From NCBI GenBank assembly GCA_041396985.1, contig JAWKXO010000004.1:1-64000 (forward strand): a stretch of DNA of 64,000 bases, written 5' to 3'. Every line of letters starts with the position of its first letter. The stretch's first letter is position 1. Position numbers and translations under genes: made by a program. The stretch is from Emcibacteraceae bacterium. Lineage in GTDB: Bacteria; Pseudomonadota; Alphaproteobacteria; Sphingomonadales; Emcibacteraceae. Positions 50,857-59,931 of the stretch are shown one piece after another. The notes under the pieces were generated by a model. It did not search any database and had not been told where the DNA came from. It was given only the letters and a program-made list of their open reading frames with translations.

Positions 50857-51953
50857 TGGCTCTGCTTAGAACAGGACGGCGTCCGGGCGGCACCCGTGAT
50901 AATACCTGGCCGGGATTTGTTGATGCGCTCAGCACCCTGCTTCTGGTGATTATTTTCCTGCTGTCCATTTTTATGCTGGCTCAGTTTTTCCTTGGTCAGG
51001 CCCTCTCGGGCCGCGACGAAGCACTGGACAAGCTTAGGACACAGGTCCTTGAGCTTAGTGATCTTTTAAATCTGCAGCGTCAGGCCAATGACGATCTTCG
51101 TGCCAATGTTACGCAGCTTTCCGCCTCGCTACAGGTGGCGGACGGTGACCGCGAACAATTGCAGCGCCGCATTCAGGAACTGGAAGCAGATATCGCCGAA
51201 GCGGAAGGCACAAATGGCCGCGTGGCCCGCTCCAGTGATGAACAGCAGCAGATGATTGCTGATCTTCAAAGCCGCTATAATGTGGCAATGGACACTCTGA
51301 ATAAAGAGCGCAATATGTCAAAAGCCGCCCGCGACGAGGTGGAGGTTCTAAACCAGCAGCTTGCCAGTTTGCGTCAGCAATTAGCCGCCCTTAATGTCGC
51401 GCTTGAAGCGTCCGAGGCCAATGACAAGGAACAGGAAGCCATCATTAAAAATTTGAGCGAAAGGTTGAATACTGCCCTCGCCTCAAAAGTGGCGGAACTC
51501 AACCAGTTCCGATCTAACTTTTTTGGTAAACTGCGTCAGGTGCTTGGGGATCGTTCAGACATCCGCATTCAGGGCGACCGCTTTATTTTCCAGTCAGAAG
51601 TGCTTTTTGCCTCCGGCTCCGCCACCCTTGGTGAGGGCGGACAGCAGGAAATGGACAAGCTCGCCGATACGCTTTCCAGTATTATGCAAACGATCCCCAA
51701 AGATGTTGACTGGATTTTACGTGTTGACGGTCATACCGATGTGTTGCCGATCCGTACCACTCAGTTCCCGTCAAACTGGGACCTTTCAACGGCACGGGCA
51801 TTATCGGTCGTGAAATATCTGATCAGCCGCGGCATTCCTGCGGAGCGGCTCGCCGCCACCGGCTTTGGCCAGTTTCACCCGCTTGACCCCAATGACAATC
51901 AGGATGCCTACCGCCGCAACCGCCGCATTGAAATGAGACTGGATCAGCGTTAA
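50856..51953 (+). CDS. MotB/OmpA-type peptidoglycan-anchored partner
   Basis: A 365-residue protein. WPGFVDALSTLLLVIIFLLSIFMLAQFF is a MotB-like membrane segment with an aspartate (FVDALS) at the proton-carrier position; a long coiled coil follows at about 45-230 (VAELNQFRSNF is near its end); then the OmpA domain, LRVDGHTDVLP, STARALSVVKYLISRGIPAERLAATGFGQFHPLDPND, RRNRRIEMRLDQ, which binds peptidoglycan. It works with the MotA-like partner upstream. Its stop is one base from the stop of the convergent EamA gene. Confidence 0.88.
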   Translation: MALLRTGRRPGGTRDNTWPGFVDALSTLLLVIIFLLSIFMLAQFFLGQALSGRDEALDKLRTQVLELSDLLNLQRQANDDLRANVTQLSASLQVADGDREQLQRRIQELEADIAEAEGTNGRVARSSDEQQQMIADLQSRYNVAMDTLNKERNMSKAARDEVEVLNQQLASLRQQLAALNVALEASEANDKEQEAIIKNLSERLNTALASKVAELNQFRSNFFGKLRQVLGDRSDIRIQGDRFIFQSEVLFASGSATLGEGGQQEMDKLADTLSSIMQTIPKDVDWILRVDGHTDVLPIRTTQFPSNWDLSTARALSVVKYLISRGIPAERLAATGFGQFHPLDPNDNQDAYRRNRRIEMRLDQR

Positions 51954-51954
51954 A

Positions 51955-52812
51955 TCAGGCTGTTGCCAGCAGGGCCACACCACTAATGATTACCGCGGAC
52001 CAGATCAGCCGTCGTTTGAGATGCCCCTCGCCGAGCAGGATGCTGCCCATCAGCACGGAAATCAGCACACTGGTTTCCCGCACCGGGGCCAGTAAGGTCA
52101 CTGGTGTAAAGGTAATCGCAAACAGGAAAAGGATATAGGCCAGCGGGCTTAACAGGCCAATCAGTAAAACCCCGAGCCTGTGATCGCGCCAGTATCCAAC
52201 CACAATTTGCCGCCGCCGAAACGCCACGGGGGACAGCAGCCCGGCGCGAAATATGTTTGATGCATAATCAAGCAGCACCGGGGAGACCAGCACGATCGAT
52301 ACCACATAGGCATCCCAGGCCGTATAACTGCCGATACAAAGCCCGACCATCAGGCCGTAAATGATGGAGGTCGAGACATGCTGTGCTCTTTTCTGAAAAC
52401 CACCAGTCAGGAAAAAGATTCCGAATATAATAATAAGGCCACCGCTAAGTATCTGGGCGGTGATTGTTTCCCCCAGAAAAAGAACGGCCAGTGCCACGGA
52501 AATAATTGGCCCGGTTGACCGTGCCAGCGGATAAACCAGGGAAAGATCACCATTTTTATAACCACGCTGCAGCAGTGTAAAATAAACCGTGTGAATGATT
52601 GAACTGATAAAAACACAGCCGATTTCATATAGTCCGAAATTCGGAACCGAGGTCCAGAATATATAGATCACCACAGGCAGATAAAGGATCACCGACAGAA
52701 AGGAAATAAGCCAGACCAGTTCAGCGCCACCGCCAATCCGCTTCACATAGAAATTCCATGTCGCGTGACAAAATGCGGCGGCCAGAACAAGAAGCAGTGC
52801 GGTAATGGTCAT
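51955..52812 (-). CDS. EamA/DMT-superfamily transporter
   Basis: A 285-residue inner-membrane protein with ten membrane segments in two EamA repeats (about 3-140 and 148-283). VYPLARSTGPIISVALAVLFLGETITAQ is the end of the first repeat, and TPVTLLAPVRETSVLISVLMGSILLGEGHLKRRLIWSAVIISGVALLA the end of the second. Members export metabolites or amino acids; no substrate can be assigned. Confidence 0.85.
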   Translation of the reverse strand: MTITALLLVLAAAFCHATWNFYVKRIGGGAELVWLISFLSVILYLPVVIYIFWTSVPNFGLYEIGCVFISSIIHTVYFTLLQRGYKNGDLSLVYPLARSTGPIISVALAVLFLGETITAQILSGGLIIIFGIFFLTGGFQKRAQHVSTSIIYGLMVGLCIGSYTAWDAYVVSIVLVSPVLLDYASNIFRAGLLSPVAFRRRQIVVGYWRDHRLGVLLIGLLSPLAYILFLFAITFTPVTLLAPVRETSVLISVLMGSILLGEGHLKRRLIWSAVIISGVALLATA

Positions 52813-52884
52813 TTATGATAATCACCCCGATGGTCGGTTTGGATTTATGGACAAATGACCAATAGCAGTATCAGAAATGAAATT

Positions 52885-53514
52885 CTAGCCCATTTTCCCG
52901 TAGGACATGGGAAAGCTGTCATCCTTAAGCCATTTTTCATCCAGCGGAGGAAAATCAGGATTAACCGGCGTTTCCTCCTTCCAGTTTTCCTTACCGCTCC
53001 AGCTATTGATATCAATGCGGTATGCTCGTGTCCGGTCAAGATCTTCCTGGATAATCGGACTAAAATCCCGGTTCAATTCCATTTCAGAAAAATATTTTTT
53101 TATCAGTCCGTAAAAGGCATGTTTCTGTTCTTCTTCGGATGTGACCTCAACCACATCGCCAAAGGCCATGACGGACCGGAACTGCGCCGAAAAATTAAGA
53201 GCCCGGTTGCTCGGCAGGAGTCGCCCCATTTCGGAAGCACAAAAGGCAATTTTCTCATGCCGTTTGGTATTGGCATCGCGCCGTCCGATCATTGCCCCAT
53301 GCATATAAAGGCAATGTTTATCCTCGTCATACCAGAATGTCATCGGATGCACGAATGGCTGATCATCCCAGCGCGTGGCAAAATAGCCAAAAGGCGCCCG
53401 TTTGATAAAATCGGTGATCCATTCATCATCCTTGACCAGATGACGACGGCGGGACTGATTTTCCGGGCGGCTTTCAAGATCGTAGCCGCGTTTTTTTGCT
53501 CTTGCCTGTGACAT
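52885..53514 (-). CDS. Pyridoxamine 5'-phosphate oxidase-like flavin-binding protein
   Basis: A 209-residue split-barrel protein. RAPFGYFATRWDDQPFVHPMTFWYDEDKHCLYMHGAMIGRRDANTKRHEKIAFCASEMG is the FMN-binding part, followed by FRSVMAFGDVVEVTSEEEQKHAFYGLIKKYF. It is like the nitroimidazole-reductase (NimA) and PPOX groups. The ATG at 53514 is used; an in-frame GTG lies nine bases upstream. Function beyond flavin binding is not known. Confidence 0.8.
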   Translation of the reverse strand: MSQARAKKRGYDLESRPENQSRRRHLVKDDEWITDFIKRAPFGYFATRWDDQPFVHPMTFWYDEDKHCLYMHGAMIGRRDANTKRHEKIAFCASEMGRLLPSNRALNFSAQFRSVMAFGDVVEVTSEEEQKHAFYGLIKKYFSEMELNRDFSPIIQEDLDRTRAYRIDINSWSGKENWKEETPVNPDFPPLDEKWLKDDSFPMSYGKMG

Positions 53515-53615
53515 AATCTTCACTCACTTTTATTTAAAAACGCGGCCTTTATAATTTGCTTTATGGTTATTTAAAATATCCAGTTTTATACTATTTTTAT
53601 ATGACCACTTCTTAT

Positions 53616-54779
53616 TTAGAATGTATAAAGCACGGAGAGCTGATAGCGGTCAACATTGGGTTTTGTCTGATCGGTAAGCTCGCCAATCAGTTTTTTATAT
53701 TCAAAGCCGATCATAAAATTTTTGATCAGATCATAAAATATATTCGCATGAAGCGATTTTACATTTTCGATGGCATGCCCTGTCCCCAATGTCTGCTGAT
53801 TATGACCGGGGTCAAGGCTTTCCGCCCAGGAAACGGCAACAGTTGACCGAAGTTTTTCTGTAAAATGCATGGTGGTGCTGAATGTTGCCCCCTGAATGTC
53901 AACTGGGTCAATATATTTACCCCCCTGCCCGTCATCCAGCACGATGCCATCGGCAAAGGCCGAAAATGCCCCGTAATGACCGATTCCGCCGCGAAGAAAC
54001 TGACCAACTATTTCGAACTTTCCCGGAATAATTTCCTTATGGGCGGTGATGATCACCCCACCTGTCATTTTATGAGCTTCAAACTGACCATTATCAATGC
54101 GCAGTTCCCGCATTATTCCGGCAACAGACAAATGGCCCCAGGATGGGTCAAAATCTATCCGGCCGACAAAATCGGGTATGCGCTGATCATCGGTAATATC
54201 ATAATCGCCAAGGTTTGATGTGGGATTTTCAAGTGCCAGGCGCAGTGAAAATTCCCCCGCACCAAACGTGTAACGCACCATGGGCTGGCGGGCAAAAGTG
54301 ACTGCGGAATTACCGCCATAATCCAGTATATCCAGAAAGCTTTTTGGATCAATAAATGTGCTGATTGTCTGTCCGATCAGGAAATTTCCCACTTCAACAT
54401 AGGCATGACGAAGCACAAAGCGGGTATTGCTGGTGCCATAGGCTTCGACGCGGTTACCATCTGCATTGCTTTCAACACCAAAATTTCCTTCAACATAAGC
54501 TTTGATTGGGCCAAATGGTGTATCATTTTTATTAATGCCGACATAAAGTCGGGTTTCCTTGGCATTGATGCCAAATCGTGATCCTTTATTTTCGGACGCA
54601 AATAATAAATCAGCATTATAAGAACCAGAGGCATCATCAATGCCGTTAACCCCATTTGTTGCGAGGGCCGCATTGACCTTTATAAAGCCCCCAAAATCAA
54701 CATCCACGCCTTCTGCATTTGCCTGTTTTACACCTATGGACATTGCGATCAATGCAATGATTAAAGCGGCAATTCTCAT
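53616..54779 (-). CDS. DcaP-like outer-membrane porin
   Basis: A 387-residue beta-barrel protein. I use the ATG at 54779, which gives a clean signal peptide (MRIAALIIALIAMSIGVKQANA). Then VDFGGFIKVNAALATNGV, GSRFGINAKETRLYVGINKN, IKAYVEGNFGVESNADGN, TRFVLRHAYVEVGNFLIGQTISTFIDPKSFLDILDYGGNSAV and the aromatic C-terminus RYQLSVLYTF match DcaP-type trimeric porins. It is divergent from a MocR-type regulator with 297 bases between the two starts, which hints at control by it. Confidence 0.8.
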   Translation of the reverse strand: MRIAALIIALIAMSIGVKQANAEGVDVDFGGFIKVNAALATNGVNGIDDASGSYNADLLFASENKGSRFGINAKETRLYVGINKNDTPFGPIKAYVEGNFGVESNADGNRVEAYGTSNTRFVLRHAYVEVGNFLIGQTISTFIDPKSFLDILDYGGNSAVTFARQPMVRYTFGAGEFSLRLALENPTSNLGDYDITDDQRIPDFVGRIDFDPSWGHLSVAGIMRELRIDNGQFEAHKMTGGVIITAHKEIIPGKFEIVGQFLRGGIGHYGAFSAFADGIVLDDGQGGKYIDPVDIQGATFSTTMHFTEKLRSTVAVSWAESLDPGHNQQTLGTGHAIENVKSLHANIFYDLIKNFMIGFEYKKLIGELTDQTKPNVDRYQLSVLYTF

Positions 54780-54969
54780 TTCTTTTAAATATAACATTTT
54801 CTTTTGCGCATAATTACTTATGCACACTCACCTGTTTAAGTTTAAGTCTGTGTCGCTGTTTTAATCTTGCAGAGGCCCCTGGTCTTTCCGCTTCTTGTTT
54901 TCATATGAATTCTTCGGCGGGATCAAGACGGGCGTATAGTAGCAAAAATACCTGACTATAAAAATACCG

Positions 54970-55000
54970 TATAATTTTGTTTTACTGTTCTATAATTTTG
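54970..55000 (+). promoter_or_regulatory. Direct repeats TATAATTTTG, candidate MocR operator
   Basis: TATAATTTTG occurs at 54970-54979 and again at 54991-55000, a 21-base period or two helical turns. It lies 77 bases before the MocR gene start in the divergent promoter region with the porin gene (54780-55076). MocR-type regulators bind direct repeats about two turns apart (known), so this is the best operator candidate. Confidence 0.5.
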
Positions 55001-55076
55001 ACTAATTAATTTCTTTTTAAATTCGCTGAATTTTTTGCTATGGTTATACTATCTTTTAATTTTTCTATATTTTCCT

Positions 55077-56498
55077 ATGGCCAGTTTATATTTTGATCTC
55101 GACCGACAATCACAGACACCGCTTCACCGGCAGCTGATTGGCCATCTTAAAAATCACATGGTCTCCGGTGATTTAAAAAGGGGTGAGAAATTACCGTCAA
55201 GCCGCACCCTCGCCCGGGGTTTAAATATATCGCGCATTGTCACGCTAACCGCCTATGAACAGCTTATAGCCGAAGGGTATCTGGTAACCAAAGCTGGGGC
55301 TGGCACCTTTGTCAGTGATAATATCATCACCCCGGGCACTGACCCCGTGAAAGACTATAAAGGACCGGACTGGTTTAATCCGTCCAGGATAAGCTTGCCC
55401 ATTGATGATGATAATAAAAATAATGCCCGTTTTGATTTTTCCATCGGCCACCCGGCAAGTGAACTTTTCCCGAAAAATAACTGGCGGCGGGCCTGGCGCA
55501 AGGCACTTGATCATTCCCAGTCCAATGCCCGCTCGGATCGGGCCGGGGAAAAAACGCTGCGCGAGGAAATTGCCGCCTTTCTGCTCCGGACCCGCAATAT
55601 CAAATGTCATGCCGACAACATAATAATCACATCCGGCGCCGCCGAAACCTTAAGACTGCTGGCAAAGGCAACTGCCGAATTTGCGCCCATGACCTTCGTT
55701 GAGAATCCCGGCTTCAAAATAGCCTGGCACTGGCTTGACGGCGGCGGCGAGCTGACCGCGGTCAATATTGATGAAAACGGGTTGATTACCCGGGATTTAC
55801 CCAAAAATGTAGGGCGACCGGCTATGCTATTCTGTACCCCTTCCCATCAGTTTCCGCTGGGCTTTCGACTTAGCCTTAAACGTCGCAATGATATCTTAAA
55901 ATGGGCAACAGAAAATGACGCCCTGATATTGGAAGATGATTATGACAGCGAATTTCATTATGACACTATGCCACTGCCAACCCTTAAAGCCCAGGACGAA
56001 AGCGGCCATGTGGTTTATTTTTCATCCTTTTCCAAAAGCATCAGTCCCAATATCAAAATCGGCTATCTGATTGCCCCGGAAAAAATTGCCACAGTACTTA
56101 AAAATATTATTGCCGCCGAACATGCCGAACCCCCGCAATTGATGCAGATAGCCATGGCAGCTTTCATTGCTGATGGCTCGCTTGATAAACATATCGCTAA
56201 ATCTCGTCGTCATTACACAAAGCTTAACAGGATCATGCAGCAAAAGCTCACCGAATTGCCCGCAGGCGTTAAAATTTCCGGCCTTGATAGCGGCATCCAC
56301 GCATTCATGTCTTTTGATAAAATGCCGCATAAACTGATTAAAAAACTGGAGGAAAGGTCATTTTACCTGTCCCATCAGATCAGCACCGGTGGCTGGCACG
56401 GCTTTGCCCTTGGCTATGGGCATTTTAAGGAAAATGAGTTAAGCGTCGCCCTTGATGAACTGGTTGCACAGATTTGGAAATTATACCCCGAACTGTAA
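55077..56498 (+). CDS. MocR-family (GntR-aminotransferase) transcriptional regulator
   Basis: A 473-residue regulator with a GntR winged helix at about 5-75 (TPLHRQLIGHLKNHMVSGDLKRGEKLPSSRTLARGLNISRIVTLTAYEQLIAEGYLVTKAGAGTFVSD) and an aminotransferase class I-like domain from about 100. The PLP lysine is in FSSFSKSISPNIKIGYLIAP (SFSKSISP). VENPGFKIAWHW, LEDDYDSEFHYD are conserved in this type (PdxR, GabR). The ATG at 55077 is used; the frame upstream is hydrophobic and not conserved. It may sense PLP or an amine. It is convergent with, and overlaps by 18 bases, the ABC exporter gene. Confidence 0.9.
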   Translation: MASLYFDLDRQSQTPLHRQLIGHLKNHMVSGDLKRGEKLPSSRTLARGLNISRIVTLTAYEQLIAEGYLVTKAGAGTFVSDNIITPGTDPVKDYKGPDWFNPSRISLPIDDDNKNNARFDFSIGHPASELFPKNNWRRAWRKALDHSQSNARSDRAGEKTLREEIAAFLLRTRNIKCHADNIIITSGAAETLRLLAKATAEFAPMTFVENPGFKIAWHWLDGGGELTAVNIDENGLITRDLPKNVGRPAMLFCTPSHQFPLGFRLSLKRRNDILKWATENDALILEDDYDSEFHYDTMPLPTLKAQDESGHVVYFSSFSKSISPNIKIGYLIAPEKIATVLKNIIAAEHAEPPQLMQIAMAAFIADGSLDKHIAKSRRHYTKLNRIMQQKLTELPAGVKISGLDSGIHAFMSFDKMPHKLIKKLEERSFYLSHQISTGGWHGFALGYGHFKENELSVALDELVAQIWKLYPEL

Positions 56499-58274
56499 CC
56501 CGGCAAGATGGGCATAAAGCCCCGCTTTGGCAATAAGTTCGTCATGTGTGCCACTTTCAACAATCTGTCCGTGATCCATTACCACAATCCTGTCTGCTTT
56601 CTGCACAGTGGCAAGCCGGTGGGCAACAACAAGGGTGGTTTTATTTTGCATCAGTTTTTCAAGAGCCGCCTGAACCAGTTTCTCATTGGCGGCATCAAGT
56701 GCCGACGTCGCCTCATCAAGCAATAATATCTGCGCGTCCTGCAAAATGGCCCGGGCAATGGCAATGCGCTGACGCTGCCCGCCTGAAAGACGGGTTCCCC
56801 GCTCGCCAAGATATGTATTCATCCCTTCCGGCAGTCGGTCAATAAATTCATCGGCCCTTGCCGCTTTTGCCGCAGCCGCAATCATTTCTTCACTGGCATC
56901 CTGATTACCGTAACGGATATTTTCTGCAATGGTTGTGGCAAATATCATGCTTTCCTGACTGACAACGCCCAGGTTCTGCCTGACCTCAACCGGATCAGCA
57001 TCAATCAAAGCCACACCATCAATGGTTATTCTTCCCTGCTGTGGATCATAAAACCGCTGAAGCAACTGAAACACTGTTGTCTTTCCCGCCCCGGACGGGC
57101 CGACAATCGCCACAGTTTCACCGCCCCGAACGTCAAGATCAAAACCGTTCAGGATTTTTTCAGTTGGCCGCGAAGGATAAGCAAAACTGACATTTTCAAA
57201 AGCAAGCCGCCCTTCCCGTGATGCAGGAAAATGAACGGGATTTTCCGGTGCCTTGATTTCGGATTCTGTTGATATAATTTCAAGGCAGCGGCCTGCTGCA
57301 CCAGCGGCGCGCTGCAGCTCCCCATAAACTTCGGAAAGTGCCCCCATTGCCCCGGCAACGAGCACCGCATAAATAATAAAAGCCGTCAGTTCCCCGCCAG
57401 TGATATTGCCGGCAATCACATCCCGCGCCCCTAACCACAGCACCAGATCCACCGCACCGAAGACGAGTAAAATAATCAGAAATGTAAGAATTGCCCGCAT
57501 CCGTGTGCGGTCAATTGCTGCAGAAAAAGCGGTTTCAATAAAGCCCTGATATTTTTTACTTTCAAATTCTTCCTGGGTATAGCTTTGAACCGTTTGCACC
57601 GCACCAATGGTTTCATTGGCTGTTGCACTGGCATCAGCAATTTTATCTTGGGAAATTCGCGATAACCCCCGTACGCGACGACCAAGAATAATCAGCGGCG
57701 CTACAATAAACGGAATCAATAAAAACACATAGGCCGTCAGCAGCCAGTTGGTCACCAGCATCATTATCAGCCCGCCGACCAGGGTCAGAAGGTTCCGAAG
57801 AGCGACGGATGCCGTGGAGCCCACCACAGACTGTATTACCGTTGTATCGGTATTGAGCCTCGAAAGAATATCGCCCGAGCGGTTATTTTCGAAAAAGACC
57901 GGGCTAAGGGTTAGAACCTTGCTGAAAACTTCACGTCTGATGTCGGTGACGACTCGTTCCCCAAGCCAGGTGACCAGATAATAACGGGCAAAAGTCGCAA
58001 CAGCCAAAACCACCGCAACACCAAGCAGGGCGAGAAAATATAAATTGATCAGATCGGCACTGACAGAGCTAAACCCCATATCAATAATCCGCCTGATCGC
58101 CTGCGGTATTGCCAGAGTCGATCCTGCCGCCACCACAAGCGCAATCAATGCTTTTATTATTGTTGATTTATAAGGCGAAAGAAAAACCCATAACAGATTG
58201 ATTTCTTTTACCTTTCTCTTTGGCGCCTCATCTTTATCCGCACCATTTCCCGTGGTATTGTTATTCTCAGCCAT
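56481..58274 (-). CDS. ABC exporter, MsbA-like (membrane and ATPase domains fused)
   Basis: A 597-residue half-transporter. Six membrane segments lie in about 25-330; the nucleotide-binding domain holds Walker A GPSGAGKTT, the Q-loop GVVSQESMIF, the signature LSGGQRQRIAIARAIL, Walker B ILLLDEATSALD and the H-loop LVVAHRLATV. The N-terminal GNGADKDEAPKRKVKEINLLWVFLSPYKS is cytoplasmic. It probably exports lipid or drugs. This position next to rpmE, DUF1465 and the HerA-like gene is a common alphaproteobacterial arrangement. Confidence 0.92.
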   Translation of the reverse strand: MAENNNTTGNGADKDEAPKRKVKEINLLWVFLSPYKSTIIKALIALVVAAGSTLAIPQAIRRIIDMGFSSVSADLINLYFLALLGVAVVLAVATFARYYLVTWLGERVVTDIRREVFSKVLTLSPVFFENNRSGDILSRLNTDTTVIQSVVGSTASVALRNLLTLVGGLIMMLVTNWLLTAYVFLLIPFIVAPLIILGRRVRGLSRISQDKIADASATANETIGAVQTVQSYTQEEFESKKYQGFIETAFSAAIDRTRMRAILTFLIILLVFGAVDLVLWLGARDVIAGNITGGELTAFIIYAVLVAGAMGALSEVYGELQRAAGAAGRCLEIISTESEIKAPENPVHFPASREGRLAFENVSFAYPSRPTEKILNGFDLDVRGGETVAIVGPSGAGKTTVFQLLQRFYDPQQGRITIDGVALIDADPVEVRQNLGVVSQESMIFATTIAENIRYGNQDASEEMIAAAAKAARADEFIDRLPEGMNTYLGERGTRLSGGQRQRIAIARAILQDAQILLLDEATSALDAANEKLVQAALEKLMQNKTTLVVAHRLATVQKADRIVVMDHGQIVESGTHDELIAKAGLYAHLAGLQFGV

Positions 58275-58401
58275 TACTTAAAAACTGCCGCCTTTTTCTA
58301 ACTTGTAGCAGGGATATAGCATCTGAAAGCCTGCTAAACAATGAAAGATAAGGAAAAGTGTCATTTTTTAGGGAAAAAGTGAGAATTAGGCACATTCCTG
58401 C

Positions 58402-58430
58402 TTGCACTTGGCAATCCTCTTGGGTATAAG
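58402..58430 (+). promoter_or_regulatory. Sigma-70 type promoter of rpmE
   Basis: TTGCAC (58402-58407) and TATAAG (58425-58430) separated by exactly 17 bases, 48 bases before the rpmE ATG. Confidence 0.65.
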
Positions 58431-58477
58431 TCCCAACAAATTTGCTCATACGAGCCAGATTAAAAAGGTTTTTTAAT

Positions 58478-58702
58478 ATGAAAAATGATATTCACCCAGA
58501 CTACCACATGATTAAAGTGGTCATGACTGATGGCAGCACCTATGACACACGCTCAACCTGGGGCAGTGAAGGTGACACACTAACACTTGATATTGATCCT
58601 AAATCACACCCGGCATGGGTTGGTGGTACAAAACAGGTTCAGGACAAAGGCCGTGTTGCCCAGTTCAACAAACGTTTTGCCAATTTCAAACTGTCAAAAT
58701 AA
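58478..58702 (+). CDS. rpmE: 50S ribosomal protein L31
   Basis: A 74-residue ribosomal protein: MKNDIHPDYHMIKVVMTDGSTYDTRSTWG, DIDPKSHPAWVGGTKQV and the C-terminal VAQFNKRFANFKL are diagnostic. It lacks the CxxC zinc ligands of the classic L31, as do many alphaproteobacterial forms, so it does not need zinc. The start is the ATG at 58478, not an upstream in-frame GTG-like codon. It has its own promoter at 58402 and its own terminator at 58726. Confidence 0.95.
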   Translation: MKNDIHPDYHMIKVVMTDGSTYDTRSTWGSEGDTLTLDIDPKSHPAWVGGTKQVQDKGRVAQFNKRFANFKLSK

Positions 58703-58725
58703 ATTTATTTTTGATCGGTAAAAAT

Positions 58726-58755
58726 AAGGCTTCCTTAATTAAGGAGGCCTTTTTT
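58726..58755 (+). terminator. Terminator of rpmE
   Basis: A long inverted repeat AAGGCTTCCTTAA / TTAAGGAGGCCTT (one T-G pair), followed by TTTT, 24 bases after the rpmE stop. It lies just before the stop of the convergent DUF1465 gene. Confidence 0.75.
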
Positions 58756-58766
58756 ATTTGCCTTGC

Positions 58767-59243
58767 TTAAATCCCGTCAATTTTGCCCATCAGGTTATGA
58801 ACCGGGTTATCCTCTGCCGCCGGAATGTCATATATAATCCGGTCAAGCCGGACAATGCGGGTAAAGAGCGCCCGGGCCCGACTTGAATAATTCATGAAAT
58901 CCCTGGGAAAATCTCTGGTGTCACAGCCGATCGGATCATCAAATAACTGATGATCACTGATACGGGATTTTTGCTCGCCTGCCTGTTTTTTTGATATTTC
59001 CCCTGAATGAACCCCTTTTTGCATCAGACACCATGACATTGACTGCATAATCCCGGCCGTCATCCGATTGGATTCAAGGGTATAATAGCCCATTTTTTCG
59101 GCACCGAGATGGCTTATGTCCCTGTTTTTATCGTTCTGAAGGTATTTTACGACCAGTTTACTGAGATCAAGGGCTTCCTTATAAAGCTCATCAAGCAGCT
59201 CTGAATTGATTTTTCCGTCATTAACCACAGCGTTTTTAATCAT
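58767..59243 (-). CDS. DUF1465 family protein
   Basis: A 158-residue alpha-helical protein, alphaproteobacterial family DUF1465. YKEALDLSKLVVKYLQNDK, LESNRMTAGIMQSMSWCLMQKGVHSGEIS and FMNYSSRARALFTRIVRLDRII are in the pattern of this family. Its function is not established. It is conserved next to rpmE and DUF1192 in many alphaproteobacteria, a context that supports the assignment. A TTAA-N8-TTAACC (not the ideal N7) lies upstream at about 59293-59310, a weak CtrA-type candidate. Confidence 0.82.
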   Translation of the reverse strand: MIKNAVVNDGKINSELLDELYKEALDLSKLVVKYLQNDKNRDISHLGAEKMGYYTLESNRMTAGIMQSMSWCLMQKGVHSGEISKKQAGEQKSRISDHQLFDDPIGCDTRDFPRDFMNYSSRARALFTRIVRLDRIIYDIPAAEDNPVHNLMGKIDGI

Positions 59244-59460
59244 AATAGTCCTTAGTGTTTCGACCTTTTTTATAAAATATAACGGTTAATAACATATTTA
59301 AATATTGAAATCCAAAAATCGCTTCCTATCTAATATTTGTAAGGCCGAATAGAACGTTGCCAGACGGGACGTTATAAACCTTACAAAGTAAATATTAACC
59401 TCTGCACCCGGTCATAAGACGGAAGCAGAATTATATCGCTTAAAGAGAAAGGATATGAAA

Positions 59461-59919
59461 ATGAGAGCATTAGACTTAAGCCCACTTCTTAAATCAACAA
59501 TCGGTTTTGACCAGATGAACCGGATTTTTGAATCAGCGGCAGGAAACAATGATATTTCCTACCCCCCATATAATATTGAAAAAATCAGCGAAGACGATTA
59601 CCGCATTACCATGGCCCTTGCCGGTTTTAGCGAAGATGATCTGAAAATCGAACTGGATAATGGCGTTCTTACCATTTCCGCCGATGGTGGCGAAGACGAG
59701 GCAGACGCGGAAAGATACCTCCACCGCGGCATTGCCAAACGCGCCTTTACCCGTCATTTCAGACTGGCCGATACGATTAAAGTGCTCGGTGCCCAGTTTG
59801 AAAATGGCCTGTTGATGATTGATCTTCAGCGTGAAGTACCGGAGCATCTAAAGCCCCGTACAATTAAAATCGGTAAACCTGCTGAGGTAAAAAAGCTCGT
59901 CGATGAAGATGCTGCCTAA
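59461..59919 (+). CDS. Small heat-shock protein, Hsp20/IbpA family
   Basis: A 152-residue alpha-crystallin-type chaperone that holds unfolding proteins. MRALDLSPLLKSTIGFDQMNRIF is the N-terminal IbpA-like part; YPPYNIEKISEDDYRITMALAGFSEDDLKIELDNGVLTISADGG starts the alpha-crystallin domain (about 35-130); KVLGAQFENGLLMIDLQREVPEHLKPRTIKI holds the conserved C-terminal part with a LxxxVPE motif. I use the ATG at 59461, which lies eight bases from AAGGAT; the in-frame ATG at 59455 is too close. A TTAACC (59395-59400) lies upstream. I looked for a ROSE thermometer; none is clear. Confidence 0.9.
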   Translation: MRALDLSPLLKSTIGFDQMNRIFESAAGNNDISYPPYNIEKISEDDYRITMALAGFSEDDLKIELDNGVLTISADGGEDEADAERYLHRGIAKRAFTRHFRLADTIKVLGAQFENGLLMIDLQREVPEHLKPRTIKIGKPAEVKKLVDEDAA

Positions 59920-59931
59920 TTTACAGCACCC

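Noticed and set aside
59340..59460. ROSE-type RNA thermometer upstream of hsp20
   Set aside because: A TCGCT word lies before the Shine-Dalgarno region, but no convincing pairing that hides AAGGA could be drawn by eye.
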